Shown one piece after another: positions 1-6,880 of a stretch of DNA of 64,000 nt. The notes under the pieces are model-generated. The model was not told the DNA's origin. It saw only the letters and a list, made by a program, of their open reading frames with translations, and made no database searches. The stretch covers positions 496,001 through 560,000 of the forward strand of contig CAWFKW010000006.1 of assembly GCA_963816535.1 (NCBI GenBank), read 5' to 3'. A program made the position numbers and the translations under genes. Each line of letters begins with the position of its first letter. Position 1 is the stretch's first letter. This DNA is from CAWFKW01 sp963816535 (lineage in GTDB: Bacteria; Bacteroidota; Ignavibacteria; Tepidaquicellales; OLB5).

Positions 1-656
1 TTATATGAATAAATATCATTCAGGTTAACTCTTGGAATTCCCAGAACATTCATTCTATCACCAATTGATTTTGTCCTTAATTCCTTTTCTGCCTCTGAGT
101 CTCTGGGAAATACCATTCTTATATGATTAGCTATTTTAGTGTTCCCATCGTAAACATTAGCATAAACAAATTCACCATCATGAACTATGTTAGGTCTACC
201 AGTTATCTCTAAAGTGAAATACGTATAATTGTAACCTATTCTTGATGATTCAATTGTTACGAAATTATTTCCATAAGTAACCTTGCATTGCAGCCGGGAA
301 TAAATATCAAAAGCTGTTGTTGCATTTTTTGTTGGATACTCTTTGATTTCTCTTAATGATGATGTAACATTATAATTCCCGACAAACAATAAAGGATGTA
401 TTTCAAAATTATGGTCAGGGTTTGTGTCTTCAGCTTTTGGAACTCTACTGCTTTGCTTTTGAGATGAACTTGGATGCTCAAACCATATACGCCATGCTCC
501 TGTAAAACTAACTTGTTTTCCGTTATCTTCCATAGATTGCAAGTACTCGCATTCTTGTTTAAAATCTTTACCGTTCATTATCTCTGCGACAACTGGAAGA
601 CCTATTTGTTTATTTCTACAGGCTACATGAAAGTCACCGTCATCGGCAGCCGGGTG
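1..656 (-). pseudogene. N-terminally truncated hypothetical gene, running off the window
   Basis: The minus strand is open from about 656 to the window edge, roughly 215 codons with no stop, and its C-terminus lies outside the window. It reads like a real soluble protein (near its start ADDGDFHVACRNKQIGLPVV, later TGAWRIWFEHPSS). The reading frame has no start codon at its left border: homology gives way abruptly at about 650-660 to an Rhs fragment on the other strand, so the N-terminus appears to have been lost at a recombination junction. The first internal Met is in EIMNGKD. I do not recognise the family. It could be an intact gene with an internal start, but the coding character upstream of that Met argues for truncation. 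Confidence 0.5.
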
Positions 657-659
657 CGG

Positions 660-1020
660 TAAAGATCACCTTGGTTCAGTGCATGTTGTTATAGACAGCA
701 CAAACACTGTTATATCAGCGCAGGACTACGACGCATGGGGATATATTATGGATGGAAGAAGTTACACACCCGAAAACACAATGTATAAATTTACTGGCAA
801 AGAACGCGACAAAGACATTGAAAACAATTATGATTATTTTGGAGCGAGATATTATAATGCAAGGATTGGAAGATGGGGGCAATGTGAACCATTGATTGAT
901 AAATATATAAGTTGGTCGCCGTACAATTATGGTTTGTGCAATCCATCTAACACAGTCGATGCTGATGGACCTGTCCCCAGAAAAATAATGAAGGCACTCA
1001 GATTTGCTCTAAGTGCCTAA
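660..1020 (+). pseudogene. Rhs/YD-repeat protein, C-terminal fragment
   Basis: This is the conserved end of an Rhs core: KDHLGSVHVVIDSTN, DAWGYIMDGRSYTPEN, FTGKERDKDIENNYDYFGARYYNARIGRW, followed by a short tip and a stop. Rhs proteins are shells of many hundreds of residues that enclose a C-terminal toxin. Only about 120 residues remain, with no N-terminal YD repeats and no separate toxin domain. Homology starts exactly where the neighbouring minus-strand gene loses its N-terminus. A second remnant of the same or a very similar Rhs protein lies on the minus strand at 29.4-30.2 kb and overlaps this one over the LKDHLGSVHAVIDSTN...SYTPEN segment. Almost certainly non-functional. Any expressed product would begin at the ATG at 679. 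Confidence 0.7.
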
Positions 1021-1027
1021 TTTATTT

Positions 1028-1071
1028 GGAGCTGGCGAAGGGACTTGAACCCCCGACCTGCTGATTACAAA
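1028..1071 (-). repeat. tRNA-Thr(TGT) 3' fragment, putative attachment-site scar
   Basis: Read on the minus strand, this is the 3' half of a tRNA: anticodon loop with TGT, a 3' anticodon stem of ATCAGC, variable loop AGGTC, a T arm of GGGGG TTCAAGT CCC, and the acceptor end CGCCAGC followed by TCC. No matching 5' half follows at 1072-1160, so it is not a working tRNA. Fragments of this kind are left where a tyrosine recombinase integrates an element into a tRNA gene. A 20-base part of it recurs at 4593-4612, with a degenerate copy at 4455-4549. Confidence 0.7.
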
Positions 1072-1464
1072 TTATAACACCTACTTTTCATTTACACTTA
1101 GTATTTAATGAATAACGTATTTAGCCTTTCCTTATTTTCTATCATCAGCTCTATTTTCTACTCAAACGAAAATAAATCGTAGCCAAATCGTAGCGAGAAT
1201 GAAGCTGACTAAGCGTACTTCCGTGCGAAGAAAAGATCTTGCAAGGATATGTTTGCTTTGCCTCGGCAGCATTTGTATTTCGCACATTCGATACTTTCAT
1301 TCCGACAACAATATGAAGGAATATTTTGCTATGCTCTGATCCATTGACTTTGTAATTATTAAATCTTCAAAAAATAATAGAATGCAAAGGGGATTTATTT
1401 GTACCTTGTTAAATGTACAGACATTCTTCAGTTTACTTTTAACCAACGAGAGGAGAACAAACTT
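1072..1464. other. intergenic region upstream of the RiPP-like cassette
   Basis: About 390 bases hold no gene I can support. Two 10-base direct repeats, AAATCGTAGC at 1174-1183 and 1185-1194, have an 11-base period and lie about 100 bases from the tRNA-Thr fragment. They could be recombinase arm sites, but this is a guess. The promoter for the downstream genes should lie at about 1340-1440; I see no convincing TAnnTTTG element. Confidence 0.4.
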
Positions 1465-1791
1465 ATGTCCAAATTCTGCACGACAGTAACAAACCAATTA
1501 GTAGCAAGTCTTGGCAAGATCAAAATTACGTTTGATGATGGTACCGAGGTTGCAAAAGATATTCAAACTCTTGGCGACTTTGTGTTTGATGAAAACAGCG
1601 CGCGGCAACCAATTCAAATTGAAGGGCTTGGCAAGTCCTGGCAAATCCCTGCTGTTGCCGCCGCTGGGGGAGCTGGAGTGCCCGTCAATTATCCAAACGG
1701 CGATATTGGTTCACTAACTCATGAAGTAATTTATATCCCAGGTTCTGACACAGGTTTGATTAAGGAGAACTGGGGGGATCATCCGGCATAG
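1465..1791 (+). CDS. putative RiPP precursor peptide 1 (hypothetical, 108 aa)
   Basis: The protein starts at ATG 1465, preceded by a good Shine-Dalgarno (GAGGAG, 9 bases upstream); an upstream in-frame ATG at 1399 has none. It is a close paralogue of the next gene. Both share a block around LGKIKITFDDGTEVAKDIQT, then a DFVFDEN...RQPIQI block, a W-containing segment and an Ala/Gly-rich stretch leading to VNYPNG, and both end in a divergent tail after IPGSDT. Conserved front and variable end in tandem copies, directly beside a methyltransferase and an HExxH peptide hydroxylase, fit a precursor with a long leader and a C-terminal core. At 108 residues it is long for a precursor. Alternatives are a small structural or carrier protein. 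No signal peptide. Confidence 0.5.
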   Translation: MSKFCTTVTNQLVASLGKIKITFDDGTEVAKDIQTLGDFVFDENSARQPIQIEGLGKSWQIPAVAAAGGAGVPVNYPNGDIGSLTHEVIYIPGSDTGLIKENWGDHPA

Positions 1792-1944
1792 TTATGACAG
1801 GCATTTGATAGTTGCCTTCCGAAAGACATATCAAAACAGAAGTTTCAATATTTTTAAACGTTAGAGTAAGTTTATTTTGTGGGAATCGTATCTACCATAT
1901 TTTAAGTAGAACTTTTAAAAAAATAAAGAAGGGAAAATATAAAC

Positions 1945-2268
1945 ATGACCACATTTAACACGGTGCTCAGAAACCGAGAAGTAGCAAATCTTGGAAAGGT
2001 TAAGTTTACTTTCGATGATGGGTCTGAGGTTGCAAAAGATATTCAAACTATTGGCGAGTTTGTTTTTGATGAAAACAGCACACGTCAACCAATTCAAATT
2101 GATGCGCTTAACCAATCCTGGCAAGTCGCGGCTGTTTCATCCGCCGGTGCTGCTGGATCACAAGTTAATTATCCAAATGGTCAAATTGGCCACCTAACCC
2201 AGAGAACAATTCAAGTGCCCGGTTCTGATACACCTGTTTTTTACATCGAAATGTTGGATCACAATTAA
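1945..2268 (+). CDS. putative RiPP precursor peptide 2 (hypothetical, 107 aa)
   Basis: Paralogue of the preceding gene, 154 bases downstream, with its own Shine-Dalgarno (GAAGGG, 11 bases before ATG 1945). It shares FTFDDGSEVAKDIQT, FVFDENSTRQPIQI, the SWQ segment, VNYPNG and VPGSDT. The tails differ: this one ends TPVFYIEMLDHN, the first ends in LIKENWGDHPA, so the part after PGSD is the best candidate core. It ends 5 bases before the methyltransferase start, which implies one transcript and probably coupled translation. The assignment as precursor is an inference from context; I know no family with this sequence. Confidence 0.5.
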   Translation: MTTFNTVLRNREVANLGKVKFTFDDGSEVAKDIQTIGEFVFDENSTRQPIQIDALNQSWQVAAVSSAGAAGSQVNYPNGQIGHLTQRTIQVPGSDTPVFYIEMLDHN

Positions 2269-2273
2269 AAGTT

Positions 2274-3158
2274 ATGGCGGGTGTTGAGGACATTTGGAGC
2301 GAATGGTTGAGAAATCGGCGTTTTGGTGGTGATGCGAACTTCCAGTCATTTGCACTGGAAGGATTGAAAAAACGTGCCTCAATAATTGTTGAGAAAGCTC
2401 AGATTTTTGAATCTGCAACCGTACTCGATATTGGGGCGGGAGACGGATTAGTTGGTCTAACAGCCTTGTCGAAATTAGGTGCTGGAGGGAAATTAATCTT
2501 GTCCGATATATCAGAAGCAGCTCTTGTAATTCCAAAGGAAATCTTTAACGAAAAGAAAATCCAAGACTCACGTGTTGAGTTTTTGGTTGCCGGAGTTGAA
2601 AAACTGTCTCCGTTGCCGGATGGCTCGGTTGACAGAGTGGTGATGAGAGCCGTATTATTATACGTAGAGGATAAACAAGCTGCTTTTAAAGAGATATTCC
2701 GTTCCCTTCGAATCGGGGGAAGAGCAGTACTTATGGAACCAATTAATCAGCGTCATGTGGAGTTCGAAAAAGATCTTTTTCGAGGTTACAGATTGGATCG
2801 TGAACCACTTTTGAGCGTCAAAGATTTGCTTCAAAGAGTAGCTGACCAAGCAAAGCGTCAAAACCCAGTTTCCTTACTTGGCTACAATGAACATGACCTT
2901 GTACACTTGGCAATGAAAGCCGGTTTCGAAGAGATTCAGCTTGAGTACTCTCTTTCGATTACTTCTCAAGCTAGCTATAAATCGTGGAATGCATTCTTTG
3001 ATACAGCACCTAACCCGCATGCAAGCACACTACGAGAGTTAATGACCAGTATTTTAACCCGTGAAGAATTTGACAGGGCTGGAATTGCCTTAATGAAAGT
3101 TGTTCAACAACCTTCTGTATGGTCAAACTCTTCGGCTCTACTAATTTTGAAAAGGTAG
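2274..3158 (+). CDS. class I SAM-dependent methyltransferase (294 aa)
   Basis: Class I (Rossmann-fold) methyltransferase of Methyltransf_11/25 type. The SAM-binding motif VLDIGAGDGLVG lies at about residues 49-60, followed by the acidic strand end ILSDISEAAL and the post-motif strand DRVVMRAVLLYVEDK. An IGGRAVLMEP segment matches the usual motif III region. The C-terminal third (about 100 residues) is a helical extension that may bind substrate. The start lies 5 bases after the putative precursor stop without its own Shine-Dalgarno, which suggests translational coupling. The gene following begins 6 bases after its stop. In this context the substrate may be the precursor peptide or a hydroxylated product, but small-molecule methylation cannot be excluded. 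It replaces the tag or maturation enzymes usually expected in a RiPP cluster. Confidence 0.75.
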   Translation: MAGVEDIWSEWLRNRRFGGDANFQSFALEGLKKRASIIVEKAQIFESATVLDIGAGDGLVGLTALSKLGAGGKLILSDISEAALVIPKEIFNEKKIQDSRVEFLVAGVEKLSPLPDGSVDRVVMRAVLLYVEDKQAAFKEIFRSLRIGGRAVLMEPINQRHVEFEKDLFRGYRLDREPLLSVKDLLQRVADQAKRQNPVSLLGYNEHDLVHLAMKAGFEEIQLEYSLSITSQASYKSWNAFFDTAPNPHASTLRELMTSILTREEFDRAGIALMKVVQQPSVWSNSSALLILKR

Positions 3159-3164
3159 CTGCTT

Positions 3165-4220
3165 ATGTATCTCGAACAAGGTGCGCTTAGAGTTAGCCCT
3201 CTTTTGAGTTCCCGGGCTATAATGACCGTGTTAACACGGAAATATAAAGAGGCTGCTGAAATGCTCTGTGGAATTGATGGGAACCAACATTCGGAATTAT
3301 CCACTGATGAAATTTTGATGCTTATAAGAACACCTTCCTATAGGCTGTTGCTCGAGAAATCTTATTCCAAATTAATAGGCAAGCCGGTACCTGATGATAG
3401 TTTTTTTGAACGTTTATATAACATAGGCATCGATCGAGAATCTCTCATTAGGATGTCTTCCAACACAACAAATGATTTAATAGTACCTGCCCCCTTCCTT
3501 ACGTCACTGCTATATCCCCCACCAAATTCTAATAAAAGATATCAGGATAGCTCATCACTTGTATGCGAGATTTATAAGACCTTCAATATATTTTCTGGTA
3601 TCTCCTCGAAATGGTCTATAACAAAACCAACAACTTCGGACATTGAAATGATAAAGGCTGCATTACAGGATCTTGGTAAAATAGCTCTTGAACCCATCGA
3701 AGATATTGCCTTCAATGTTCGGTTTATCGCTGTTGCTGAATCTTCCATACAGCAATCGGACGTTTCCTTCGGTGCGAGCTTTAGCTTCCTATTTTTGCCA
3801 GGTATCATTTTTCTCGGTGGTTTTTTCCTGAAAAAGCATGAAGAACTTATTGAATCTCTTTATCATGAGTCTCTCCATGTAAAGTGGGTTAACACTTATC
3901 ATGCATATGACATGCTTAGATTTGAACTGCTACTGGATATTGAAAGATTTATTTGTCCGTGGGCCACGAATGATGAAGATAGGCAATGGACTTTTACACG
4001 CGCTGCCGCGGCGTATCATGTGTACTGTCATTTATTGGCTTTTCATCGCTTGATAGTAAAGCAGCGAGGTCCATACAACGAATGGAGCAGTAAGCGAATT
4101 CCTACTATACGCGAGAAACTTCAAATACTCGGCGAGTATATTAACCGAACTCGCTCCAAGTGTATGACGGATTTGGGAATACAATACTTTGATTTGCTCA
4201 GCACGATAGGCGAGATGTAG
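3165..4220 (+). CDS. aKG-HExxH-type peptide beta-hydroxylase-like protein (351 aa)
   Basis: The motif HESLH at residues 234-238, in the context SLYHESLHVKW, is followed about 27 residues later by FICPWATNDEDRQW and a helical AAAAYHVYCHLLAFH stretch. This matches the layout I know for the HEXXH-motif peptide-modification family (TIGR04267-like), in which HE..H, a PW-acidic-R segment and a downstream helix occur in the same order. Characterised members are iron/2-oxoglutarate enzymes that hydroxylate side-chain beta carbons of ribosomal peptides. Shine-Dalgarno AAAGG precedes ATG 3165. It is the last gene of a four-gene run on one strand with gaps of 5 and 6 bases. The N-terminal 150 residues could recognise the leader. 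A metallopeptidase is the main alternative, but the PW segment argues against it. Confidence 0.65.
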   Translation: MYLEQGALRVSPLLSSRAIMTVLTRKYKEAAEMLCGIDGNQHSELSTDEILMLIRTPSYRLLLEKSYSKLIGKPVPDDSFFERLYNIGIDRESLIRMSSNTTNDLIVPAPFLTSLLYPPPNSNKRYQDSSSLVCEIYKTFNIFSGISSKWSITKPTTSDIEMIKAALQDLGKIALEPIEDIAFNVRFIAVAESSIQQSDVSFGASFSFLFLPGIIFLGGFFLKKHEELIESLYHESLHVKWVNTYHAYDMLRFELLLDIERFICPWATNDEDRQWTFTRAAAAYHVYCHLLAFHRLIVKQRGPYNEWSSKRIPTIREKLQILGEYINRTRSKCMTDLGIQYFDLLSTIGEM

Positions 4221-4454
4221 TTTGTAGATTAAAGTAGTTGTGTTTTTTGTTTTCCGTTGATTTAAACACGATGCTAATATAATATTTAAGCAAAAGCAGG
4301 ACGTTTGTTTTGTAACTTAAAATTTAGTGTTCTTTGCTAAATCCTTTTACAATTTTCCAGTTATTCTTTTATCATTTATATTAACTTCAACTCATTAAGT
4401 TTATCACATTCACATAGTTTATTTTTTTCTTAGGGATTCTATTCCGTTTTCATT

Positions 4455-4549
4455 GGAACTGGCGAAGGGGCTTGCTCGGAGCGATCCGTTAGGGATTGAT
4501 CGACGTCCCGGCTAAAGTCCGAAGGACCACTTTGCGGAAACCCCGACCT
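4455..4549 (-). repeat. degenerate tRNA-Thr 3' fragment split by a palindromic insert
   Basis: GGAACTGGCGAAGGGGCTTG at 4455-4474 and AAACCCCGACCT at 4538-4549 are the two halves of the same tRNA 3' end seen intact at 1028-1062. They are separated by 63 bases rich in small palindromes (for example GTCCGAAGGAC). The break falls in the T loop. It looks like a second copy of the attachment site that later received a short palindromic element. Confidence 0.55.
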
Positions 4550-4554
4550 AAAAG

Positions 4555-4589
4555 AAAAAAGCCCAAAACATGATTGTCTTGGACTTTTT
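4555..4589 (+). terminator. imperfect hairpin ending in T-run
   Basis: AAAAAGCCCAAAACA pairs with TGTCTTGGACTTTTT with two mismatches over 15 positions, ending in five T. It could end transcripts from either strand. It lies 330 bases after the HExxH gene, far for a dedicated terminator. Confidence 0.4.
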
Positions 4590-4592
4590 GGG

Positions 4593-4612
4593 GGAGCTGG
4601 CGAAGGGACTTG
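4593..4612 (-). repeat. tRNA-Thr 3' end, third copy (attachment-site scar)
   Basis: Twenty bases, GGAGCTGGCGAAGGGACTTG, are identical to 1028-1047. Homology then stops and a CTCCGAAGGAG palindrome follows, at the same T-loop position where the copy at 4455 is broken. With the copy at 1028 it brackets the RiPP-like cassette as direct repeats 3.6 kb apart. Confidence 0.6.
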
Positions 4613-4826
4613 CTCCGAAGGAGTCCCTAATAATTTATATTCACGACAAAATCAAATACAAAGAAAGGGGAAAAAAATTATGAAAGTCGGGAAAAAATAG
4701 ATCCAAATACCACAAAAAGAATTGATGAACTGACACCAAAAGTATGCTATGAATATAATACAGGCAGAAAAGATTGGGGAAAATAGAATATCAAAACATA
4801 ATTAACTTAAAGAAAGGAATTTTAAA

Positions 4827-5222
4827 ATGATTGCGGAATTACTAACGGCCAACGAAAAAAAAGCCCTTATTCCTCTAATGGAAAAAGTAATAAAAGCAGA
4901 TGGAGAAATAAGTGATATAGAAAAGATTTTCTTTGATGCTTATCTTAAAAACTTAAAAATGAAAAAGATAAAATTGAATTTTCGAGATTCCGTTCAAAGC
5001 CTATGCAAGAAGTTCAAATCACATAACTCAAAGGTGATGTGCCTATTAGAATTGATAGGAGTAGCTTGGGCTGATAATAAACTTGCAAAGGAAGAACGGT
5101 TATTGATCAATGAAGTTTTTGATTACTTCAAAATTGATAAATCTAATTTTTCGGAATATTCGAGATGGGCAAAGAATTCTGTTATATCAGATTTGATACT
5201 TTTTAATTTTTTTAAATTCTAA
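4827..5222 (+). CDS. TerB-like tellurite-resistance family protein (131 aa)
   Basis: All-helical small protein with the TerB signature: an N-terminal VIKADGEISDIEKIFF helix pair (about residues 22-37) and a second acidic repeat GVAWADNKLAKEERLLINEVF (about residues 78-98). TerB-family proteins bind metal through such acidic positions and are linked to stress and phage-defence gene sets. A Shine-Dalgarno-like AAAGGAA lies 9 bases before the ATG. A 38-residue membrane peptide gene follows 25 bases later, then a strong terminator, so the two probably form an operon. Only one TerB domain and no other Ter components are present, so tellurite resistance itself is unlikely. Confidence 0.65.
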   Translation: MIAELLTANEKKALIPLMEKVIKADGEISDIEKIFFDAYLKNLKMKKIKLNFRDSVQSLCKKFKSHNSKVMCLLELIGVAWADNKLAKEERLLINEVFDYFKIDKSNFSEYSRWAKNSVISDLILFNFFKF

Positions 5223-5247
5223 ATAGATACTTAAAACAACTAATAAA

Positions 5248-5364
5248 ATGGATAAGGGCAAAACAAAAGATGTTTTGAAAAAGGTTAAGGCAATTGCGCA
5301 GGGTGCTGGCGGTTTAGCAGCTATTATATTGGCTATTTTTACAGCCTTTGGTAGTAAAAAATAA
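5248..5364 (+). CDS. small membrane peptide (38 aa)
   Basis: ATG at 5248, 38 codons, stop at 5362-5364. A basic N-terminus (KGKTKDVLKKVK) leads into a single hydrophobic helix, GAGGLAAIILAIFTAFG, and a lysine end. It is directly downstream of the TerB-like gene and upstream of a good terminator. This architecture is shared by small membrane toxins and by regulatory peptides. No clear Shine-Dalgarno. Hypothetical. Confidence 0.45.
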   Translation: MDKGKTKDVLKKVKAIAQGAGGLAAIILAIFTAFGSKK

Positions 5365-5406
5365 TTTTTAGCATTCTATAATTCAAATTATATATTTGCA
5401 CTTCTT

Positions 5407-5432
5407 AAGCTGGCTTGCAACCAGCTTTTTTA
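5407..5432 (+). terminator. Rho-independent terminator after TerB and small peptide
   Basis: Stem AAGCTGG / CCAGCTT with loop CTTGCAA, followed by TTTTTT. It ends the plus-strand TerB-peptide unit just before the convergent gene at 5451. Confidence 0.8.
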
Positions 5433-5450
5433 TAGAAGCAAGAGATGACT

Positions 5451-5996
5451 TTATAGTGACTCAATAAATTCGTTGTTATTATCCAATGTATACAAAATTC
5501 CGGGTTTGATATTATCAAGACCGACAATTTTAGCATAATATTTTATTGTTCCATCAGGTTGCAAGATACCGAGTATGAGGACGCTTCCTATATCTCCGGA
5601 TACTTTACCGCCTGCAATTGCTATTGCGATTCCAGTTTTACCAACTACAGCTTGCTGATTAGAATATTTTATAATCGAAATTCCTCCATCTGTAGATTGT
5701 GCTGTCCCCTCCAAAGAATAAGCAATACCTGAAGGACCTGAGATTGCATGATTATTAGCTCCCTTGTAAGCATATGCAATGCCGTATCTTGTAACTGTTG
5801 CAGTCCCACTATAACCCGCAAAAGCTACTCCAGATGTATTTGCAGTGGCTTGACCATTGTTACCAGCTACAACAATATTAATTGGGGGTGGTTCTCCGTC
5901 TCTTATCGAATTAATATTATCGACTACGTCTATATCTACCATACCGTTGTTTGAATAAATGTGAAATATCGGATAATCTTCTTTTTTTTCTGTCAT
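5451..5996 (-). CDS. hypothetical Gly/Ala/Thr-rich repeat protein (181 aa)
   Basis: I do not recognise the family. After a polar N-terminus (EKKEDYPIFHIYSNNG) and a proline-rich GEPPPINIVVAG segment, residues about 50-140 form imperfect repeats of 14-20 residues that alternate small residues and Gly, for example GVAFAGYSGTATV, GIAYAYKGANNHAIS, GIAYSLEGTAQS, GIAIAIAGGK. This pattern suggests a beta-solenoid. The tail GTIKYYAKIVGLDNIKPG looks globular. Start chosen at 5996 because AAAGG lies 7 bases upstream and a TATATTTG promoter element at 6061-6054 would place the transcript start below the in-frame ATG at 6056. Convergent with the TerB unit. No signal peptide. Confidence 0.5.
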   Translation of the reverse strand: MTEKKEDYPIFHIYSNNGMVDIDVVDNINSIRDGEPPPINIVVAGNNGQATANTSGVAFAGYSGTATVTRYGIAYAYKGANNHAISGPSGIAYSLEGTAQSTDGGISIIKYSNQQAVVGKTGIAIAIAGGKVSGDIGSVLILGILQPDGTIKYYAKIVGLDNIKPGILYTLDNNNEFIESL

Positions 5997-6053
5997 TTTC
6001 ATGCCTTTCATTTTATTATTTATAGAAAAAATAAAATTATAACAGTTCTGATG

Positions 6054-6061
6054 CAAATATA
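6054..6061 (-). promoter_or_regulatory. Bacteroidota-type -7 element (TATATTTG)
   Basis: On the minus strand TATATTTG fits the TAnnTTTG -7 box. It lies about 60 bases upstream of the chosen start of the repeat protein. The -33 TTTG partner is not clear. Confidence 0.4.
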
Positions 6062-6202
6062 ATGTTAAATATCTTGCTAAATAGCAGCTGAAAATATTGA
6101 TTGATAATTACCATAATGACAAACTTAATATTTATCATTCAATGAAGCTAATTTATCTTTTTTCTGGTATAATATCCTTACAAGCATTTATCATATTTAA
6201 TT

Positions 6203-6499
6203 ATGTCTAACAAATATTCCTTCCGAGTACCTTATACATGCTCGACTTACGGTACTTTATCAGGCATAGTCTGGGCAGAGAACCGCGAAGAAGCGATAGA
6301 AATCATCGAAAACAGAGGAACAGATGACGATTCTTATGATGACTGTGATTCCGATGACTATACGTACAATTACGATGAAACTTCAATAGAACTGGAAGAG
6401 GGTATCGAAGACGAAAACGAAGAAAACTACAATGATGACGAAGACGATTCCATGCCCGATGTTCCGGCATACTTCCTTGAGCACATTTTACTCATTTAA
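6203..6499 (+). CDS. acidic hypothetical protein (98 aa), first gene of the Ubl operon
   Basis: A short ordered N-terminus (YSFRVPYTCSTYGTLSGIVWA, then NREEAIEIIEN) resembles a small beta-alpha unit. From about residue 40 it is extremely acidic (DDDSYDDCDSDDY, DENEENYNDDEDD) and probably disordered, ending in a hydrophobic YFLEHILLI. It lies 29 bases upstream of the putative ubiquitin-like gene on the same strand. The acidic tail may act as a partner, inhibitor or conjugation target, but nothing in the sequence shows which. I do not recognise the family. No clear Shine-Dalgarno precedes ATG 6203. Confidence 0.5.
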   Translation: MSNKYSFRVPYTCSTYGTLSGIVWAENREEAIEIIENRGTDDDSYDDCDSDDYTYNYDETSIELEEGIEDENEENYNDDEDDSMPDVPAYFLEHILLI

Positions 6500-6528
6500 T
6501 AAATAATTCAATAAAAGGGAAATTAAAC

Positions 6529-6789
6529 ATGTGGACAACTGAAACTCAACACGCAACAGAAACAGAAAATGCTTGCCTGCAGATTAACTGTAATGGCAAC
6601 AACTACAACGTCGGCTCCATGGAAGGCCTTGAGCTGGTAGAAAAGGTTCGCAGCATCGCGCGCGAAAACTACATCAACAAGTATGACATCCTGGACAATA
6701 CCGGTGCAAAAATTTCGCCCCCGGATGTGGAGAACGGAAGATTTAACGGGCCGCTTACGGTAATCAGGTTTAACGTAGCTGCCATCTAG
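6529..6789 (+). CDS. putative ubiquitin-like (beta-grasp) modifier (86 aa)
   Basis: The size and secondary-structure pattern fit a beta-grasp fold: strand LQINCNGNNYNV, helix GLELVEKVRSIARENYI, strand YDILDNTGAKISP, final strand LTVIRFNVAA. Its place, immediately before E2-like, E1-like and JAB genes, is where Ubl genes occur in bacterial conjugation operons and in PRTRC cassettes (PRTRC_C). The C-terminus is NVAAI with no di-glycine, so if it is a modifier it either needs unusual processing or uses a different terminal residue. AAAGGGAAA precedes the ATG. Assignment rests mostly on context and fold reading. Confidence 0.5.
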   Translation: MWTTETQHATETENACLQINCNGNNYNVGSMEGLELVEKVRSIARENYINKYDILDNTGAKISPPDVENGRFNGPLTVIRFNVAAI

Positions 6790-6816
6790 ATCTTGTTTGT
6801 CACATCTAAATTAAAA

Positions 6817-6844
6817 AGGGACGCCTTTTAGTTGGGGCGTCCCT
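6817..6844 (+). terminator. strong hairpin between Ubl and E2 genes
   Basis: Perfect 9-base stem AGGGACGCC / GGCGTCCCT with a 10-base loop, followed by AATCATT rather than a T-run. It may attenuate transcription, so that the modifier is made in excess over the enzymes, or protect a processed mRNA end. Confidence 0.5.
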
Positions 6845-6880
6845 AATCATTATCCCTAAACTTTGTACAAAAATAAGAAT

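Larger units (their letters stand above)
4221..4826. other. intergenic region with tRNA-Thr scars and palindromes
   Basis: About 600 bases without a supported gene. The first 230 bases are plain AT-rich sequence after the RiPP-like operon. From 4455 to 4630 it carries two damaged tRNA-Thr 3' fragments, each interrupted by a small palindrome, and an imperfect hairpin. An open frame without a start at 4634-4786 (ending CYEYNTGRKDWGK) could be the tail of a lost gene; support is weak. Confidence 0.5.

Noticed and set aside
1399..1464. Longer N-terminus for putative precursor 1
   Set aside because: The upstream Met lacks a Shine-Dalgarno and its residues do not match the paralogue; 1465 has both.
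2272..2535. 87-residue minus-strand frame over the methyltransferase
   Set aside because: Shadow frame of a real gene.
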